From NCBI RefSeq assembly GCF_900215465.1, contig NZ_OBEH01000002.1, forward strand, positions 62,001 through 126,000: 64,000 nucleotides of DNA. Direction: 5' to 3'. The notes below the pieces were generated by a model that saw nothing but the letters and a program-made list of their open reading frames with translations, was not told the DNA's origin and did not search any database. Both the position numbers and the translations under genes were made by a program. Positions 32,932 to 41,400 of this stretch are shown one piece after another (position 1 is the first letter of the stretch; each line of letters starts with the position of its first letter). Origin of the DNA: Flagellimonas pacifica (GTDB lineage: Bacteria; Bacteroidota; Bacteroidia; Flavobacteriales; Flavobacteriaceae).

Positions 32932-33813
32932 TTGAAAATACGAAAGTTTGCCGCCATTGATATAGGGTCTAATGCCATTAGATTGTTGGTAAACAATGTT
33001 ATAGAGCAAGAGGATAAGCCAACAGTTTTCAAAAAGAGCGAATTGATCAGGGTTCCTGTACGTTTGGGAGAAGACGCTTTTATTAAAGGTCAAATTTCTG
33101 ATGAGAGTTTACAGCGATTAATCAAGAGTATGCAATCTTTTGATTTGCTAATGCAAGTCTATGGGGTTGAGAAATATATGGCTTGTGCCACATCGGCCCT
33201 ACGGGAAGCCAAAAATGGTGGTGAGGTTGTTGAAAGAGTATTTCTCGAATCTGGTGTTAGGATTGAGATTATAAATGGAAAAAGAGAGGCTTCCATCATA
33301 GCTTCAACCGATTTGAAGAATCTTATTAAGAAAGACAGATCTTATTTATACGTAGATGTTGGTGGTGGTAGTACTGAGTTCACCATTTTCAGGCAAGGTG
33401 ATTTATCGGAATCCAAATCCTTTAAGATAGGCACCGTCAGAATTTTGAATGATTTAGTTGATGAATCTGTATGGAATAAAGTACAGGAATGGATAGTCTC
33501 TCGTTTTCAGGATAACGGCAAAGTTGAAATCATTGGTTCAGGAGGAAACATCAACAAATTGCACAAAATGTCAGGCAGAAAAATGGAACAACCGCTATCT
33601 TTTATTTGGTTAAATGCCCAGTACCATTTTCTAAATAGCATGGATTATGATGACAGAATATCAGAATTAGGATTGAATCAGGATAGGGCTGATGTAATTA
33701 TTCCAGCAGCTAAAATATTCTTGTCTGCAGCTAAGTGGAGCAGTGCTAAAAAAATACATGTTCCCAAAATTGGTTTGGCGGACGGAATGATCAAAACACT
33801 GTACTATCAATAA
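32932..33813 (+). CDS. ppx: Exopolyphosphatase (Ppx/GppA family)
   Basis: Hydrolyses terminal phosphates from polyphosphate, or ppGpp-type pentaphosphate. The 293-aa protein is of the short form without the C-terminal HD domain. ATP-grasp actin-like motifs are present: AAIDIGSNAIRLL at residues 6-18 and DVGGGSTEF near 143. No ATG is available ahead of the conserved IDIGSN, so a TTG at 32932 is used as start. Last gene of the polyphosphate set, convergent with miaE. Confidence 0.9.
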   Translation: MKIRKFAAIDIGSNAIRLLVNNVIEQEDKPTVFKKSELIRVPVRLGEDAFIKGQISDESLQRLIKSMQSFDLLMQVYGVEKYMACATSALREAKNGGEVVERVFLESGVRIEIINGKREASIIASTDLKNLIKKDRSYLYVDVGGGSTEFTIFRQGDLSESKSFKIGTVRILNDLVDESVWNKVQEWIVSRFQDNGKVEIIGSGGNINKLHKMSGRKMEQPLSFIWLNAQYHFLNSMDYDDRISELGLNQDRADVIIPAAKIFLSAAKWSSAKKIHVPKIGLADGMIKTLYYQ

Positions 33814-33817
33814 GAGA

Positions 33818-34399
33818 TTAGCCGTGCATGGTCTCTTTTTTACCAAGACCTTTCATTAATTCTGCCTCATATTCAAGAAGTTGCTGCCATTTTTCATCCA
33901 CAACCGTCCTTTCTCCATATTTACGGGCAAATTTTAGGAACATGGTATAATGGTTTGCTTCGCTGGCCATAAGCTTACCATAAAAATCTGCCAGTTCTTT
34001 ATCGTTTATTTCTTCAGAAAGTAGCCTAAAGCGTTCACAACTACGTGCCTCTATCAATGCTGCATATAAAAGTTTATGGACAAGATGGGTCTCCCTACTA
34101 CCTCCCTTGGGAAAGAACTTCATTAGCTCGATAACATATTCATCTTTACGCTCACGGCCCAAAATCCAACCACGCTCCAAAATCTTTTCATGTACCATGT
34201 TAAAATGCCCCATTTCTTCCCGAGAAAGAGCTATCATTTCCTTTACTAATTCAGATTTTTCTGGAAAACCAATGATAAGCGAAATGGCCATACTTGCTGC
34301 CTTTTGTTCACAATAAGCATGATCCGTTAATATTTCCTCTATGTTTTTTTCAACGATGTTGACCCATCTAGGATCTGTGGGTAGTTTAAGGCCTAGCAT
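33818..34399 (-). CDS. miaE: tRNA 2-methylthio-N6-isopentenyl adenosine hydroxylase
   Basis: Non-haem di-iron enzyme of 193 aa that hydroxylates ms2i6A37 of tRNA. The ferritin-like bundle carries Glu and ExxH iron ligands (CEQKAASMAISLI, SREEMGHFNMVHE, CERFRLLSEE, SEANHYTMFLKFAR). The length matches the MiaE family. It is monocistronic, with convergent ppx only 4 bases away and no terminator between them. Confidence 0.92.
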   Translation of the reverse strand: MLGLKLPTDPRWVNIVEKNIEEILTDHAYCEQKAASMAISLIIGFPEKSELVKEMIALSREEMGHFNMVHEKILERGWILGRERKDEYVIELMKFFPKGGSRETHLVHKLLYAALIEARSCERFRLLSEEINDKELADFYGKLMASEANHYTMFLKFARKYGERTVVDEKWQQLLEYEAELMKGLGKKETMHG

Positions 34400-34601
34400 T
34401 TTTATTCAATTGTAATTTTTATTGCTGTAAAGATAAAAGTATTCCATGTAGAATACTTCTTTTGCGAATAGTTTAGAGTGTCCAATAGATGTCGAATGTC
34501 CCAAGAATATCAAAATGGTCTGAAAAGATATTAGTCTGTAAAGTTCTTTAATTGTAATATCAATTGAAGAAGAGTTAAAGTAAGGTTAGTTTTTACATGG
34601 A

Positions 34602-34617
34602 TTGGCGGTTAAATTGC
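34602..34617 (+). promoter_or_regulatory. Possible sigma-54-like promoter
   Basis: TTGGCGGTTAAATTGC has GG and GC ten bases apart with TTGGC and TTGC flanks, close to the RpoN consensus. A start near 34629 would lie 12 bases before the GTG at 34641. It is weaker than the site before lon, because the A at the sixth position is replaced. Confidence 0.35.
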
Positions 34618-34640
34618 GGGTATAAAATTATCTTTATACT

Positions 34641-36428
34641 GTGCTAAACAACCTTTCAATAGCCGTACTTCCATTTAGAAACATGAGCTCTAACATTGAG
34701 AACGATTACTTTTGTGATGGTCTCACGGAAGAAATCATCAATGCATTGGCGAAAATTGATGGTTTAAAGGTAACATCACGTACTTCCTCTTTTTTCTTTA
34801 AGAACAAAGATGTTCCAGTCACTAAGATTGGAAAAGACCTTAATGTCTCCACTATTATTGAAGGAAGTGTTCGCTTATCCAATAATACTATTAGGATTAC
34901 CGCTCAGTTAATTGAAGTCCAGAACGATTTTCATTTTTGGTCAGAAACTTGGGATAGAAAACTCGAGAATATTTTTGCTGTCCAGGATGATATCAGTTTG
35001 TTAATAGCTGATAGGATTAGGGAAAATTTTGGGCACTTTGACATCAAGGACAAATTGGTCAATAAACAAACAGATTATATTGAAGCTTACCAATTATACT
35101 TAAAAGGAAATTATCATTTTCAAAAATGGAACCCTGAAGATTTAGAACTATCCAAAAACTATTATACCAAAGCTTTGGAAATAGACTCTGAGCATGCACA
35201 GTCTAATTATGGTTTAGCACAATATTATGCAATGATGGCAGGTCTTGGCTTCTTACCAAAAGATGAAACATATAAGGAGGCCAGCAAATATGTAAATAAA
35301 GCTTTAAAGTTAAATCCTCAGCTTCCTGAAGCACATTACGGATTGGCAAGCATAAGTTATTGGTACGAATGGGATTTTAAAAAAACAGTCCAACATTTAA
35401 ACAAAGCTTTAGAAGTAAACCCCAATTTTGCACCTGCATATATGCATTTTGCATTTCATTATTGCTCCTTAAAAAAGTTTGAGCAAGCCTTAGAGCATAT
35501 TGAAATAGCTATTGGTTTAGACCCTTTATCGGCCGAAGTGTATTTTGCCAAGGGGTACATACATTATATTATGGAAGATTATGAAGCTTCCATAAAAGCT
35601 CTAGATATCTGTCTTGAATTAAATCCCATTAATTTATTGGCAATTATTATAAAAGCATGCTGTTGGTTATGTCAGGATAAAATACAGCTTGTAATAGCAT
35701 ATTTTAATTCGGAGTTGCCGGCAACAATAGATACTGCAACCAAATATGGTATGTTGGGTATTGCACATACTATTTTAAAGGACACTGAAAAACAAGAATA
35801 TTATGTGGACTTATTGAATACGGAAATTGAAACCTCCAAAGCAGAAAGAGCACAATTCTTTATGTTCTTAATTTTGATTCATTCAGGAAAAAAGGAGCAA
35901 GCTTTTAATTGGTTAAGTGGCATTATTGATAGCAAACCAACCTTAATGTTGACATTGTTTGGCGACCCACTGTTGAATTCCGTTAAACATGACCCACTAT
36001 ACAAGAAAATTACGGATAAAGTGTTTTCATCAACATTTGCGGTAAAGGAAAAAACAGCTAAGAAAAAAGCCCTATTGACCAAGGAACAAAAAAATGAATA
36101 TGCAAAAAAGCTAATAAGTTGCATGGAGCGGAAGTCATCATTTTTAAACCCTGATTTAACCTTAAAAAGTCTGGCTGCTCAGTTGGATATTCACCCAAAT
36201 CAATTATCATGGTTGATTAATCATGAATTCGATAAAAATTTTAGTGAATTCATCAATCATTATAGGGTTGAAACTTTTAAACGTATTTCCAAGGACCCGA
36301 AAAACGCTCACATTACCCTAATTGGTTTGGCATATGAAAGTGGCTTCAATTCAAAAACTGTCTTTAATACCTTTTTCAAAAAAGAAACAGGAATGACCCC
36401 GTTGCAATACCTAAAACATTCCAGTTAA
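34641..36428 (+). CDS. TolB-like/TPR/AraC fusion regulator
   Basis: Protein of 595 aa with three parts: an N-terminal TolB-like (FlgO/adenylate-cyclase-associated) domain at about residues 1-125 (SIAVLPFRNMS, YFCDGLTEEIINAL, IIEGSVR); six to eight TPR repeats at about 145-400; and a C-terminal AraC helix-turn-helix pair at about 500-594 (LAAQLDIHPNQLSWLIN, AYESGFNSKTVFNTFFKKETGMTPLQYLK). There is no signal peptide or membrane helix, so it should be a cytoplasmic sensor-regulator. The start is GTG because an in-frame TAA lies seven codons upstream. Ligand and targets are unknown; adjacent lipoprotein genes are candidates. Confidence 0.85.
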   Translation: MLNNLSIAVLPFRNMSSNIENDYFCDGLTEEIINALAKIDGLKVTSRTSSFFFKNKDVPVTKIGKDLNVSTIIEGSVRLSNNTIRITAQLIEVQNDFHFWSETWDRKLENIFAVQDDISLLIADRIRENFGHFDIKDKLVNKQTDYIEAYQLYLKGNYHFQKWNPEDLELSKNYYTKALEIDSEHAQSNYGLAQYYAMMAGLGFLPKDETYKEASKYVNKALKLNPQLPEAHYGLASISYWYEWDFKKTVQHLNKALEVNPNFAPAYMHFAFHYCSLKKFEQALEHIEIAIGLDPLSAEVYFAKGYIHYIMEDYEASIKALDICLELNPINLLAIIIKACCWLCQDKIQLVIAYFNSELPATIDTATKYGMLGIAHTILKDTEKQEYYVDLLNTEIETSKAERAQFFMFLILIHSGKKEQAFNWLSGIIDSKPTLMLTLFGDPLLNSVKHDPLYKKITDKVFSSTFAVKEKTAKKKALLTKEQKNEYAKKLISCMERKSSFLNPDLTLKSLAAQLDIHPNQLSWLINHEFDKNFSEFINHYRVETFKRISKDPKNAHITLIGLAYESGFNSKTVFNTFFKKETGMTPLQYLKHSS

Positions 36429-36520
36429 ACAGCTTCCCTTCCCTTTAGCATTAGAATAATATTTACCACAAAATGTTGTTCGGATTTACAATTCGGAACC
36501 GTTTAGTAAATACTCCTGGA

Positions 36521-36528
36521 TATTTTTG
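36521..36528 (+). promoter_or_regulatory. Promoter box before the lipoprotein hydrolase
   Basis: TATTTTTG matches TAnnTTTG, with a predicted start near 36535, 21 bases before the ATG at 36556. The -33 element is poor. Confidence 0.5.
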
Positions 36529-36555
36529 CCTCAATATTAATTCAACTTGAGTAAA

Positions 36556-37347
36556 ATGAAAGTATCGAAGAGAATAAGTGTTTATATAAGTATAGTAAGC
36601 TTATTTGCAATTTCATGCAATAACGATGACGACCAAGTTTTAACGCCGTCAAATTTGGTCGATGTGGGCAACCATAAATTATATACAGAAACCGCCGGTG
36701 ATGGAGAACATACCCTTGTTTTTGAATCAGGTCTTGGAGACAATTATGAAAGTTGGTTCAAATTGCTTGGTCTTGCAGAAACCCATCAGGTAATCGCATA
36801 TAACAGGGCTGGATACGAACCCTCTGAAACTGCCACTAACGAAAGAAGCATTATTCAACTGGCAGCCGACCTACATCAAGTTATCTTGAGCAAATCAAAG
36901 AACAATCAGGTTATTCTTGTAGGTCATTCCTTAGGAGGCGCGGTTGTCAGATATTATACTGTACAACACCCAGAAATGGTAGAGGGTATTGTATTTGTTG
37001 ATCCAAGTCATGAAGATTTTGAAGTGATGACCCAAGAGCAAGAAGATGACATGGTTCATTTTTTTAAAGGAGAAGGCCTTTTTCAAATTGCAAATGAAGC
37101 CGAACAATTTATTGAAAACTTTCAGGTTTTAGATCAACTATCTACATTACCAAATGTGCCAGTTGTTGTACTTACAAGTATTAAAGATCGTGAAGGGGAA
37201 GATGAAGAGCGTTGGATTAGTGCACATGCTACTCTTGGAGATAACCTTACCAATTTCACTCATATAACTACGGAGAATAGCGGTCATTACATCCAAGTGG
37301 AAGAACCACAGTTAGTTATAGATGCTATAGGAGCTGTACTTGAATAA
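36556..37347 (+). CDS. Alpha/beta-hydrolase lipoprotein
   Basis: Protein of 263 aa from the ATG at 36556, with a lipoprotein signal (LFAISC, Cys near residue 20). The alpha/beta-hydrolase core has the nucleophile elbow GHSLGG (Ser near residue 124), an oxyanion-side FESGLGDNYESW, a candidate acid Asp and the C-terminal NSGHYIQ catalytic His. It is anchored on the periplasmic side of a membrane. The substrate is unknown (ester or peptide). It starts a run of small envelope-protein genes on the plus strand. Confidence 0.8.
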   Translation: MKVSKRISVYISIVSLFAISCNNDDDQVLTPSNLVDVGNHKLYTETAGDGEHTLVFESGLGDNYESWFKLLGLAETHQVIAYNRAGYEPSETATNERSIIQLAADLHQVILSKSKNNQVILVGHSLGGAVVRYYTVQHPEMVEGIVFVDPSHEDFEVMTQEQEDDMVHFFKGEGLFQIANEAEQFIENFQVLDQLSTLPNVPVVVLTSIKDREGEDEERWISAHATLGDNLTNFTHITTENSGHYIQVEEPQLVIDAIGAVLE

Positions 37348-37386
37348 GTTGTGCAATTAGAATTGTCAAAAAAATAGAATGATAAA

Positions 37387-38070
37387 ATGAAAAAAATAAT
37401 TAAGAGCTTAATCCTCTCGGGAATATTGGTTACAGTTTTCAGCTGTTCTAAAGAAATATTGAAGGAAGCAGATACTGCTTATTTAGAGTATCAAACTAAA
37501 ACTGAATTAGAACTTCCTTTTAATGAAGAATGGTGGGTGTTTTGGGGAGGACGCAGTGTTGGAGAAAATTACCATACACTTTTAAGAGAGCAACGATTTG
37601 CTTTGGATATTGTTCAAAGAATAGATGGAAAAACTCATACTGGAAATGGGAAACAGAATCATGATTACTATTGTTTCGGAAAACGTTTAAATGCTCCAGG
37701 AGGTGGAAAAATTGTTGATGTTGTAAATGACATAGAAGACAATATTCCTGGTAAGTTTAACCAAGATTCTCCAACTGGTAACCGGGTTATTATTGACCAT
37801 GAAAATGGAGAATTCTCAATCTTGGCTCATTTTAAGAAAGGGTCTATAATCGTGTCGGTTGGAGATGAGATCTTAAAAGGACAGGAATTGGGAAAAGCGG
37901 GCAACAGTGGGAACTCAAGCGAGCCACACCTTCATTATCACTTGCAAACCACAGCTGACCCATTTAATGGGGAAGGTTTACCAGCGCAATTCCAGAATTA
38001 TTACGCAGACAAAGTTTTTGTAAAAAGAGGTGAGCCTGTAAAATCTCAAAGCATACGAAATGGTGATTAA
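37387..38070 (+). CDS. M23 (LytM-like) peptidase lipoprotein
   Basis: Protein of 227 aa with a lipoprotein signal (TVFSC, Cys near residue 20). The second half is an M23/LytM fold: RFALDIVQ (metal Asp), IIDHENGEFSILAHFKKGSI, GQELGKAGNSGNSSEPHLHYHLQ with the HxH pair. The first metal His is not evident (Asp in the ALD position is the usual partner), so activity on peptidoglycan peptides is likely but not certain. It lies 39 bases after the hydrolase and overlaps the next gene by 11 bases. Confidence 0.8.
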   Translation: MKKIIKSLILSGILVTVFSCSKEILKEADTAYLEYQTKTELELPFNEEWWVFWGGRSVGENYHTLLREQRFALDIVQRIDGKTHTGNGKQNHDYYCFGKRLNAPGGGKIVDVVNDIEDNIPGKFNQDSPTGNRVIIDHENGEFSILAHFKKGSIIVSVGDEILKGQELGKAGNSGNSSEPHLHYHLQTTADPFNGEGLPAQFQNYYADKVFVKRGEPVKSQSIRNGD

Positions 38071-38581
38071 CCGAATCTATAAAATAAAAATTTTCTTACA
38101 TCTTGTTTTTATAACACTATTTGTTTCCTGTTCTTCAGATGATTCTCCAATTGATGGACCTATGAATATTTATGGTACTTGGAACGTAGTAAGTTTTATA
38201 GCAAATGAACCTTTGTTTGATGTTAATGAAGATGGTATAAACACTACCCAACTTTTGGATGAACTGCCCTGTAGATATTCTGAATTGGTGCTCAATGCAG
38301 ATTCTACGTTTTACCAAGAGAACAATACGTGGTCTTACAACGATGATTCAGATTCGTATGAGTGTACTGGTCAAAATGAGATTTCATCCATTAGTGGTAC
38401 TTGGAGTGTTAATTCTAATTTTTCACTTTTATCATTGACTATTGAAGGTAACATAGCTTTTCTTGAAATAGATTTTGATGGTGCAACTTTACAATTTAAC
38501 TCTAGCGAGGTATTCCTTGATAAAAATGCTCAAGGAGAGAAAAAGAATATTTACGGTAGAGCATTCTATAAAAGAAATTAG
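38060..38581 (+). CDS. Lipocalin-like lipoprotein
   Basis: Protein of 173 aa with a lipoprotein signal (LFVSC, Cys near residue 22). The body begins with GTWNVVSF and contains the ELVLNADSTF and GTWSVNSNFSLLSL strands typical of the lipocalin-like domain found in many Bacteroidota lipoproteins (compare 46584). It probably binds a small hydrophobic ligand or serves as an envelope accessory. It overlaps the end of the M23 gene, so the two are translated together. Confidence 0.65.
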   Translation: MVINRIYKIKIFLHLVFITLFVSCSSDDSPIDGPMNIYGTWNVVSFIANEPLFDVNEDGINTTQLLDELPCRYSELVLNADSTFYQENNTWSYNDDSDSYECTGQNEISSISGTWSVNSNFSLLSLTIEGNIAFLEIDFDGATLQFNSSEVFLDKNAQGEKKNIYGRAFYKRN

Positions 38582-38670
38582 TGAGCACTTATTACTCAAT
38601 AATTAAGGTAGAAATGAAATTAAAAAAGCAATCAAGGTTTTAATCAAGAATACACCAACAGCTATAAAAT

Positions 38671-38859
38671 ATGGATGTGCAAAAAAACTTAGAACAAGAA
38701 ATTATTGAAAAACAACATCTCCTTAAATATTTAATGTTTGAGGAGATTAATGATGTTCATGTCGTATCTCTAAATGATGTATCAGGCTATATCATACTAA
38801 AAGGATATGGTAATACTGTAATTGAAGCCATTAATGATTTGCATAGTAATTTAATTTAA
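38671..38859 (+). CDS. Small hypothetical protein
   Basis: Acidic-basic mixed 62-aa protein (MDVQKNLEQEIIEKQHLLKY...), without signal peptide or membrane helix, predicted mainly alpha-helical and ending in a short beta-hairpin-like part (GYIILKGYGNTVIEAINDLH). It stops exactly at the base before the next gene's first ATG. Not recognised; its reality is supported by that tight coupling. Confidence 0.45.
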   Translation: MDVQKNLEQEIIEKQHLLKYLMFEEINDVHVVSLNDVSGYIILKGYGNTVIEAINDLHSNLI

Positions 38860-38871
38860 ATGCCCTATATA

Positions 38872-39318
38872 ATGAATACAAACAATTTAAAGAATATAGA
38901 AAGAATAGCTAGGATTTTTTTAATACTGTTGTTGCTTGTTGGAGCCGTATACAAACTATTAGATTTAGGTAATTTTGTGACTTATTATAGCGATTTATTT
39001 GCCAAAAGCTACGTTTTTAAGATTCCAACAGGTTTAACTAAGGCGTTGCTATATACCATGCCTTTTGTTGAACTATTAATAGGCCTTTGTTTATTGTTTT
39101 ATAGAACAAGAACCATAGGTTTGTATGGATATCTAGTTTTTATCATGTTTATGATGTTGGGTGAGTATTTCATGGATAATTTTCACAACGTTAATGGCAC
39201 TTTGGATTATATGTTCATGGGAATGCTTTGTATTTTGCTTCCTTCCCATAAGTCATTGTTTAAGAATGACAGCAAAAATGAAAAAGACCAGCAAAATTTA
39301 ATTCGATTAAAAACTTAG
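38872..39318 (+). CDS. DoxX-like membrane protein
   Basis: Protein of 148 aa from the ATG at 38872 (an ATG at 38860 would add four residues). Four hydrophobic helices (about 9-28, 45-66, 72-92, 103-120) and the pattern RIFLILLLLVGAVYKLLDLGNF, then PFVELLIGLCLLF, match the DoxX/MauE-like superfamily of quinone-related or thiol-related membrane proteins. Function unknown. It follows the 62-aa gene directly and ends the small-gene run. Confidence 0.65.
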   Translation: MNTNNLKNIERIARIFLILLLLVGAVYKLLDLGNFVTYYSDLFAKSYVFKIPTGLTKALLYTMPFVELLIGLCLLFYRTRTIGLYGYLVFIMFMMLGEYFMDNFHNVNGTLDYMFMGMLCILLPSHKSLFKNDSKNEKDQQNLIRLKT

Positions 39319-39374
39319 TGGAAATACGATAACCATATTAGTCAATAATGACAATGTTTTTTAGGAATAAAAAC

Positions 39375-39382
39375 TAACTTTG
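39375..39382 (+). promoter_or_regulatory. Promoter box, near-leaderless transcript
   Basis: TAACTTTG matches TAnnTTTG. The predicted start (about 39389) nearly coincides with the ATG at 39391, so the mRNA may be leaderless. Confidence 0.5.
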
Positions 39383-39390
39383 TTCAATCA

Positions 39391-39789
39391 ATGCCTGATC
39401 AGAACACATATCAATTAAGAAGTTCAACAAGATGGTTGCTATCGGTGACCTTTTTGCTCAGTTTCTTTTCTTTTTCAGGCGATGCAGGACTTTCGTCTGT
39501 AAGGCTTACAAACAACCCTATTGAGCTTGTATCCGTATCAAAATCAGAAATTAACAAACGGACAACGGACTATAAAAATGCTGCTTCCCGGTCCAATGCT
39601 AGCAATATTTGTAATTTTTCCAAGAGCTGCGAGCTTTGTTCTTTAAGGGCATACAACCAACTTGAAAAAGTGAAGTTTAATAGCTATGCCAATCAAATTT
39701 ACACTGTCGTCTTTGCTAGCTTGTTATATCAAGTAACAAGAATTCAACAAAACTCAAAAGAGTACCCTTCTCTCATAAACTTAGGATAA
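39391..39789 (+). CDS. Hypothetical exported protein with Cys cluster
   Basis: Protein of 132 aa. Residues 13-28 are hydrophobic (LLSVTFLLSFFSFSG) and could be a signal peptide after a short polar start. The mature part has a Ser/Asn-rich stretch, a cluster of four cysteines (CNFSKSCELCSL near residues 72-83) and a C-terminal hydrophobic helix-like segment. No family recognised. It is preceded by a promoter box; the next gene is a 63-aa membrane protein 89 bases on. Confidence 0.45.
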   Translation: MPDQNTYQLRSSTRWLLSVTFLLSFFSFSGDAGLSSVRLTNNPIELVSVSKSEINKRTTDYKNAASRSNASNICNFSKSCELCSLRAYNQLEKVKFNSYANQIYTVVFASLLYQVTRIQQNSKEYPSLINLG

Positions 39790-39878
39790 AATCTTGTCCT
39801 ACCATCACTTTTTTCCTTTTACAAATTACTAAAACAAACTATTGCATCAAGTTTAATTGATGTGATCAATTTTAAAAT

Positions 39879-40070
39879 ATGATACGTTTCAAAAAAGCAT
39901 TGAGATTGCTGGGGCTTTTTGTACTTGTAGTATTTGCTTCTATTGGAGTAGGTCTGAATGGGGGTGTACCACTTCCCACCTCTAGCAGAAAAAAAGATAC
40001 CATAGAACTAGTTATGGAATCCAAAGAATCGGATGAAACTGAAACTGAAGAAACCGATGTAAAACAATAA
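39879..40070 (+). CDS. Small single-pass membrane protein
   Basis: Protein of 63 aa with one N-terminal transmembrane helix (residues 8-26, LRLLGLFVLVVFASIGVGL), a short Gly/Pro-rich segment (NGGVPLPTSSRK) and a strongly acidic tail (Glu/Thr/Asp). Short proteins with this N-terminal layout occur widely in Flavobacteriaceae; function unknown. It converges with the acyltransferase gene. Confidence 0.55.
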   Translation: MIRFKKALRLLGLFVLVVFASIGVGLNGGVPLPTSSRKKDTIELVMESKESDETETEETDVKQ

Positions 40071-40088
40071 ATAACAAATGAGATGAGG

Positions 40089-41279
40089 TCATTTGTCAAA
40101 TACTGGGGAACGCTCTAGTTGGTTCATTTGTGCAGTATCTTCTTTAGCCTTGCTTTTCATTCCAAATGCAATTCTTAGAACATTGACCTTTCGAATGACA
40201 AACCAATAGGAAAGGTAGATGGAAATCAATGAAAGTATAGTTATCAAAATTGCTTGCATCCCATATGATATTTCCCATTGTAAGACTACATGGCCTACAA
40301 AGATTAAAGCGGGCTGATGTAATAAATAAAAAGGATAAATGGCTTCATTCAGTACTTTTCTATATTTATAATCTTTGTTAAAATATTTCTTAAAGTAACC
40401 TATGGCTGTCAATCCGCAGGATAATGAAATAATCATTTCCGTGATTCCAAGGGTATAATCTTGAACCACTGAAGGTTTACCAAAAATGGATGGTAGTGAA
40501 AAGAGTATTAGGGTAAATGCAAGTGTTTGATATAAATACAATCTTCTGTCATTGGTTAGCGAAGTGATTAGTTTGTCACTTGTAAATAGGATAAAACCAC
40601 TTAAAAAGAAAAGCAAATAGTAGGTGAAATAGGCCCAGTCATTATAAAGTGCGTGAGTACTATTTGGAAAATATTGTCTTAATATTACCTGTGATAAGAT
40701 AATGATGGGCAATAACCAATTCAATCCCATTTTTTTGGTGACCAGGTTTATCATTTTACCCCTAACCATATTGTAGTGTCCGCTTTTGGTATAGTTCAAA
40801 AATGGTGCGATCAACAAAGAAATTATAAACAAATAGAGAATGAACCACAAGTGATGCCATGAGATGTTTCCAACTGGGTAGGGCCCACCATCAAATATGT
40901 GGGGAATGAAATCCCATAACGAATCATATACATCTATTCGTTCCACGTAGACCATCAAAGGAACCAGTGTAAAGAACCCAACCGTAAACGGAATGTACAA
41001 CCTTCGAAATCGTTCCTTTACATATTGCCAGCTGGTTCGATGTCCGATGGCATAATAAGTACCAACTCCTGACACCAAAAACAATAAGGGCATTCGCCAT
41101 AAGTGCAACCACCACATAATCGGATCTAAAAAAGCAAATGATTCCTTGCTGTTCACATGCCATTGCTCAGGCCTGAATATCATTCCAACATGGAAAAAGA
41201 AAACACTAATAATCAATGCAATTCTTAACCAATCAATAAAATATTTTCTATCTTTTTTTATGGTTTCTTGAGTTTTCAT
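40089..41279 (-). CDS. Membrane acyltransferase (Acyl_transf_3 family)
   Basis: Integral membrane protein of 396 aa from the ATG at 41279 (MKTQETIKKD); an upstream ATG at 41306 adds nine residues. About ten helices and the family signature FIDWLRIALIISVFFFHVGMIF with the catalytic-type His are present. The family (OafA/YrhL) O-acylates surface sugars or secreted compounds. It has no polysaccharide genes beside it, so the substrate is unknown. An AraC-type regulator on the same strand lies 122 bases upstream and may control it. Confidence 0.85.
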   Translation of the reverse strand: MKTQETIKKDRKYFIDWLRIALIISVFFFHVGMIFRPEQWHVNSKESFAFLDPIMWWLHLWRMPLLFLVSGVGTYYAIGHRTSWQYVKERFRRLYIPFTVGFFTLVPLMVYVERIDVYDSLWDFIPHIFDGGPYPVGNISWHHLWFILYLFIISLLIAPFLNYTKSGHYNMVRGKMINLVTKKMGLNWLLPIIILSQVILRQYFPNSTHALYNDWAYFTYYLLFFLSGFILFTSDKLITSLTNDRRLYLYQTLAFTLILFSLPSIFGKPSVVQDYTLGITEMIISLSCGLTAIGYFKKYFNKDYKYRKVLNEAIYPFYLLHQPALIFVGHVVLQWEISYGMQAILITILSLISIYLSYWFVIRKVNVLRIAFGMKSKAKEDTAQMNQLERSPVFDK

Positions 41280-41400
41280 GACTGTTCGTTTTTTGATTTG
41301 GCCCAAAAGTATTAAGCGTTACAGCCCACAAACGAATTTCCCGATAGGTAAGGTGTTCGAGTTTATAAGGAAGAACTAATATTTATTGATAATCAGGTGC

